In this document: positions 61,476 to 64,000 of the stretch, one piece after another
Numbering within the stretch: the first letter of the stretch is position 1
Layout of the letters: every line of letters starts with the position of its first letter
Source: Prosthecobacter debontii
GTDB taxonomy: Bacteria; Verrucomicrobiota; Verrucomicrobiia; Verrucomicrobiales; Verrucomicrobiaceae
NCBI RefSeq assembly: GCF_900167535.1
Contig: NZ_FUYE01000002.1
Coordinates: 124,001-188,000 of the forward strand
Reading direction: 5' to 3'
DNA: 64,000 bases
Program-made: the position numbers and the translations under genes
The notes under the pieces: generated by a model
What the model saw: the letters and a program-made list of their open reading frames with translations, nothing else
Database searches by the model: none
Told to the model about the DNA's origin: nothing

Positions 61476-62582
61476 TTAACGTGGCCACACCACAGAACGT
61501 GAAATGTCTGCCACGGTCTTGCAGCCCGTCAGCCCCATGGCCACTTCAAATTCGGCGCGCAGGATGTTCAGCACATGCGCTACACCCACGGCACCTGCCA
61601 CACTCAGCCCGTAAATGTAAGGGCGACCAATGAGCACTGCACTTGCGCCTAGAGCGATGGCTTTCAAAACATCCGTGCCACGGCGAATACCACCATCCAA
61701 AAGCAAAGGCACACGACCTGCCACGGCTGCACTGATCTCCGGCAAAATATCAATGGTCGCAGGAGCCGTATCCAGCACCCGTCCTCCGTGGTTCGAGACG
61801 ATGATACCCGCCACACCATGCTCCAGTGCTAGAAGCGCATCCTCAGCAGAAAGCACGCCCTTCAGGAGGATCGGCAGGCTTGTAATGGATCGCAGCCAAG
61901 CGAGGTCCTCCCAGGTCGGCGCGTCATTGAGGAAAGAACCAAAGGCCACATTTTCTCCCGCTTGTTTCGGGCGGAGATCTGGACCCTTCATGCCTTTCAG
62001 ATTCACGGCCTCCACACCCGGCGGCATGCGGAACTGCGCACGCTGTAAGCGATTGCGAATGCCATTCAGCGGCGCATCAACCGTCAACACCAGGGCTTGA
62101 TAACCTGCCGTCTCAGCGCGCTGCACCAGATCTCGTGTAAACGCTCTGTCAGGCTGAATGTAGAGCTGAAACCAAAGGTGTGTCTCGGCGGATCGCGCAA
62201 TGTCTTCAATGGGCACGGAAGCCCGTGTGCTCACCACCATACCAGCCTTCATAGCAGAAGCGCCCAAAACTGTCGCCAACTCACCCTCTCGATGCGCCAT
62301 CTTATGATAGGCAATCGGGGCTAGCAAAATCGGATAGTCATGCACCTGCCCCAGCAAGGTCGTTTGAGTGCCGCCGCCTTTCATGTCGCGTAGCACGCGC
62401 GGCAGCAGCTTCAGTTTATCGAAGGCCTGGCGGTTCTCGCGAATGGTCACCTCATCTCCGGCACCACCCGAAAAATAAGCCCAGGCTTGCTCACCCAAGT
62501 GCTCCCGCGCCAGCGGCTCGTAGTCGGTCAAAGCGACAAGCTCCGGCGGGATCTGGTTCAAGGCTGGCAGAGGAAACGACAT
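61476..62582 (-). CDS. FMN-dependent alpha-hydroxy-acid oxidizing protein
   Basis: A 368-residue TIM-barrel flavoenzyme of the lactate/glycolate oxidase family that oxidises L-2-hydroxy acids to 2-oxo acids. Start at ATG 62580-62582 (M-S-F-P-L-P). FMN and catalytic residues are recognisable: Y-F-S-G-G-A-G-D-E near residue 40, F-Q-L-Y-I-Q-P-D-R, K-G-V-L-S-A-E-D-A, V-S-N-H-G-G-R-V-L-D with the catalytic His, and D-G-G-I-R-R-G-T-D-V. The electron acceptor (oxygen or quinone) and substrate cannot be told. It lies 28 bp upstream of the metal-binding lipoprotein gene on the same strand. Confidence 0.92.
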   Translation of the reverse strand: MSFPLPALNQIPPELVALTDYEPLAREHLGEQAWAYFSGGAGDEVTIRENRQAFDKLKLLPRVLRDMKGGGTQTTLLGQVHDYPILLAPIAYHKMAHREGELATVLGASAMKAGMVVSTRASVPIEDIARSAETHLWFQLYIQPDRAFTRDLVQRAETAGYQALVLTVDAPLNGIRNRLQRAQFRMPPGVEAVNLKGMKGPDLRPKQAGENVAFGSFLNDAPTWEDLAWLRSITSLPILLKGVLSAEDALLALEHGVAGIIVSNHGGRVLDTAPATIDILPEISAAVAGRVPLLLDGGIRRGTDVLKAIALGASAVLIGRPYIYGLSVAGAVGVAHVLNILRAEFEVAMGLTGCKTVADISRSVVWPR

Positions 62583-62716
62583 CCGTGATGGCCTCAACTC
62601 ATGCCGCAGAGTTCAGAGCCTGCAAAGTCAAAAGCCCACCTCCAGCATGGAAGCCAGAGATGGGCGTGGTAAAACCGGAAGATGGAAACGGACGCCTCGC
62701 TCAGACTTGAAGTGGT

Positions 62717-63442
62717 TTACTCCGCCTTCTTTTTCTTCTTACCCTTGCCTTTGGCATTGCCCTTTGCAGGCGCAGCGGCAGGAGCCACTTTCTCACCGGG
62801 TTTAGGCAGGGCGGCTTTCACGGAGTCCCATTCGGGGTTCAGGGTGGCGGCACGGATGGTCAGGTTACGGAAATCCACCGACTGACCTGCGACAGTGAAG
62901 CCTGGGTTCATTTTATCCGTCTTGAAGAGGGCGTCACTGCCCCAGGCGGTCAAGTCGTCCACTTGACCCAGCATGGTGTCGCCCACCATCTCCAGGCGCA
63001 CTTTGTGCCAGGTGCCGGGACTCAGTTCCGCAGGCAAGCGGGCGAAGACCACCGCTTTATCGGGACCTTCATGATCGTTGTCGTCGCGCTGCACGGTCAC
63101 GCTTTTGGGCGTGATGTTGATGCGGGCCATGTGATCTTTCACAGCATTGATGGACAGGCTGGTCGTGCGGGCACCCTCAAACTTGAATTCATATTCGATG
63201 ACGAAATCATTCAGTTTGTTAGGCAGGCGGGTGACCGCGCCGTGTTTATCGGCTTCCAACTCTGAACCGCGCATCACGCCATCCTTGAGTTCCCACTGGC
63301 CTTTAGCGGCTTTCCAAGGGGCAGCAGGAGCGGTGTCGAGTTTGCTTTGGTAGATGACCTCACCTGGAATGGCGAGCAAAGGTAGATCAGCAGCACTGGC
63401 GATGGAGGCCAGGGCCAGGAAGAGGAGGGCTGGGACTTTCAT
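62717..63442 (-). CDS. Secreted DUF1080-like protein
   Basis: Start at ATG 63440-63442, giving 241 residues with a signal peptide (M-K-V-P-A-L-L-F-L-A-L-A-S-I-A-S-A). The middle forms a concanavalin-like beta sandwich in the manner of DUF1080 (G-Q-W-E-L-K-D-G-V-M-R-G-S-E, F-V-I-E-Y-E-F-K-F, W-H-K-V-R-L-E-M-V-G-D). The family includes 3-keto-disaccharide hydrolases and is much expanded in Planctomycetes and Verrucomicrobia. The last ~30 residues are Ala/Pro/Lys low complexity ending K-G-K-K-K-K-K. Function is inferred from fold only. Confidence 0.82.
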   Translation of the reverse strand: MKVPALLFLALASIASAADLPLLAIPGEVIYQSKLDTAPAAPWKAAKGQWELKDGVMRGSELEADKHGAVTRLPNKLNDFVIEYEFKFEGARTTSLSINAVKDHMARINITPKSVTVQRDDNDHEGPDKAVVFARLPAELSPGTWHKVRLEMVGDTMLGQVDDLTAWGSDALFKTDKMNPGFTVAGQSVDFRNLTIRAATLNPEWDSVKAALPKPGEKVAPAAAPAKGNAKGKGKKKKKAE

Positions 63443-63529
63443 GGGCCGCTGGAAACGTCCGATAAAACCCGATGTTGCCATGATTTGCATCTCTTGCACC
63501 CGCAGCGAGTCCGATGCACTCTGCGGACG

Positions 63530-64000
63530 ATGCGCCTTTTTCTCCGTCCGCTCCTAGCCACCTGCCTCATGCTCCTCAGTGCATGCGCACCTGAGCGGGA
63601 CCGCGCGGATCTCGTTTTCATCCAAAGCGCCGAGCCTGAGACACTAGACCCAGCCCTGGTGACGGATCAGGTTTCCATGCGCCTTTCCTCAGCCTTGTTT
63701 GAGGGCCTCTGCCGGGTCAATCAGGCAGGCCGACCTGAGCCGGGCATGGCCGAGCGATGGGAAGTTTCTGAAGATCGCAAAACCTACACCTTCCACCTGC
63801 GTCAGGGCACAACCTGGAGCGATGGCAAACCGGTGACAGCCCAGGATTTCGCCGCTTCCTGGCAACGGGCGCTCGATCCCTCCACGGGGGCAGATTACGC
63901 CAGTCTCATGCATGTGATCCGAGGTGGAAAGGATTTCAGCGAGGGCAAGATCCCCTTCTCTGAGGTGGGGGTGAAGGTCGTAAATAATCAGACGCTTCAG
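63530..64000 (+). CDS. OppA-type peptide-binding lipoprotein, 3' end outside window
   Basis: First 157 codons of a solute-binding protein for an oligopeptide ABC transporter. ATG 63530, signal with lipobox L-L-S-A-C. Family hallmarks follow: E-P-E-T-L-D-P-A-L, R-L-S-S-A-L-F-E-G-L, G-R-P-E-P-G-M-A-E-R-W-E-V-S-E-D and Y-T-F-H-L-R-Q-G-T-T-W-S-D-G-K-P-V-T-A-Q-D-F. The frame is open to the end of the window. Divergent from the DUF1080-like gene across 87 bp. Confidence 0.93.
   Translation, partial: MRLFLRPLLATCLMLLSACAPERDRADLVFIQSAEPETLDPALVTDQVSMRLSSALFEGLCRVNQAGRPEPGMAERWEVSEDRKTYTFHLRQGTTWSDGKPVTAQDFAASWQRALDPSTGADYASLMHVIRGGKDFSEGKIPFSEVGVKVVNNQTLQ

Noticed and set aside
1-64000. CRISPR array, prophage or integrase/transposase gene
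   Set aside because: No regularly spaced direct repeats and no integrase, transposase or phage structural gene were seen, although 41-47 kb and 58-60 kb look accessory.

Overview
The window looks like a chromosomal segment of a Verrucomicrobiota bacterium, probably near Prosthecobacter/Verrucomicrobium. This is inferred from gene content: a PA14/DUF1800 plus DUF1501 secretion-type operon, a secreted sulfatase, a DUF1080-like protein, a bacterial alpha-2-macroglobulin near pbpC, and several large PAS histidine kinases. No rRNA or marker gene fixes the taxonomy.

Layout. 0-9 kb: 3' part of penicillin-binding protein 1C, a DUF2254 membrane protein and a giant alpha-2-macroglobulin (envelope maintenance and defence). 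9-16 kb: truA, ruvX, a TSUP permease, a CHASE3 hybrid kinase, a double TM2 protein and a secreted metallo-beta-lactamase-fold hydrolase. 15.4-24 kb: a three-gene operon of a 2164-residue protein with six PA14 repeats ending in DUF1800, a DUF1501 protein and a small anchored protein. 24-31.5 kb: TatD-family hydrolase, PrxQ-like peroxiredoxin, a two-gene sensor-kinase operon, rlmH. 31.6-41 kb: a lipoprotein with an internal repeat, 2-oxoacid:ferredoxin oxidoreductase alpha subunit, and an HxlR-controlled operon (isochorismatase-like hydrolase, ABM-domain protein, porin, frameshifted amidohydrolase), then a sulfatase. 41-47 kb: an accessory-looking region with a decayed duplication of a kinase gene's 5' end, a C-rich PAS hybrid kinase, a chimeric DUF4062-TM-TPR protein, a stranded fibronectin-III-like fragment and a 203-bp palindromic element. 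47.7-53.8 kb: an operon of an FHA/coiled-coil protein with a GrpE-like C-terminus, a short Hsp70 and a small protein resembling a J-domain without HPD. 54-60 kb: HNH endonuclease, RtcB RNA ligase, an unrecognised 275-residue protein and an array of 16 tRNA genes, nearly all on the minus strand. 60-64 kb: zinc/manganese-type binding lipoprotein, FMN alpha-hydroxy-acid oxidase, DUF1080-like protein and the start of an OppA-type lipoprotein.

The most unusual part is the tRNA array with RtcB. I folded 16 tRNAs by hand. Fourteen have lost U55 of the T-loop (thirteen read G55-C56, tRNA-Phe reads A55-C56), and their D-loops tend to carry A-G where G18-G19 is normal. This suggests a covarying, non-standard elbow. 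The tRNA-Ala(UGC), which keeps the G3:U70 identity pair, folds correctly only if 67 nt are removed from the anticodon loop. An RtcB ligase gene lies about 3 kb downstream on the same strand. Together this suggests an alternative tRNA set linked to an RNA ligase, possibly with ligase-dependent tRNA splicing; expression and splicing are untested.

The second candidate system is the FHA-coiled-coil-GrpE-like / Hsp70 / J-like operon, which would place a complete but altered DnaK-GrpE-DnaJ-type set under a phosphothreonine-binding domain.
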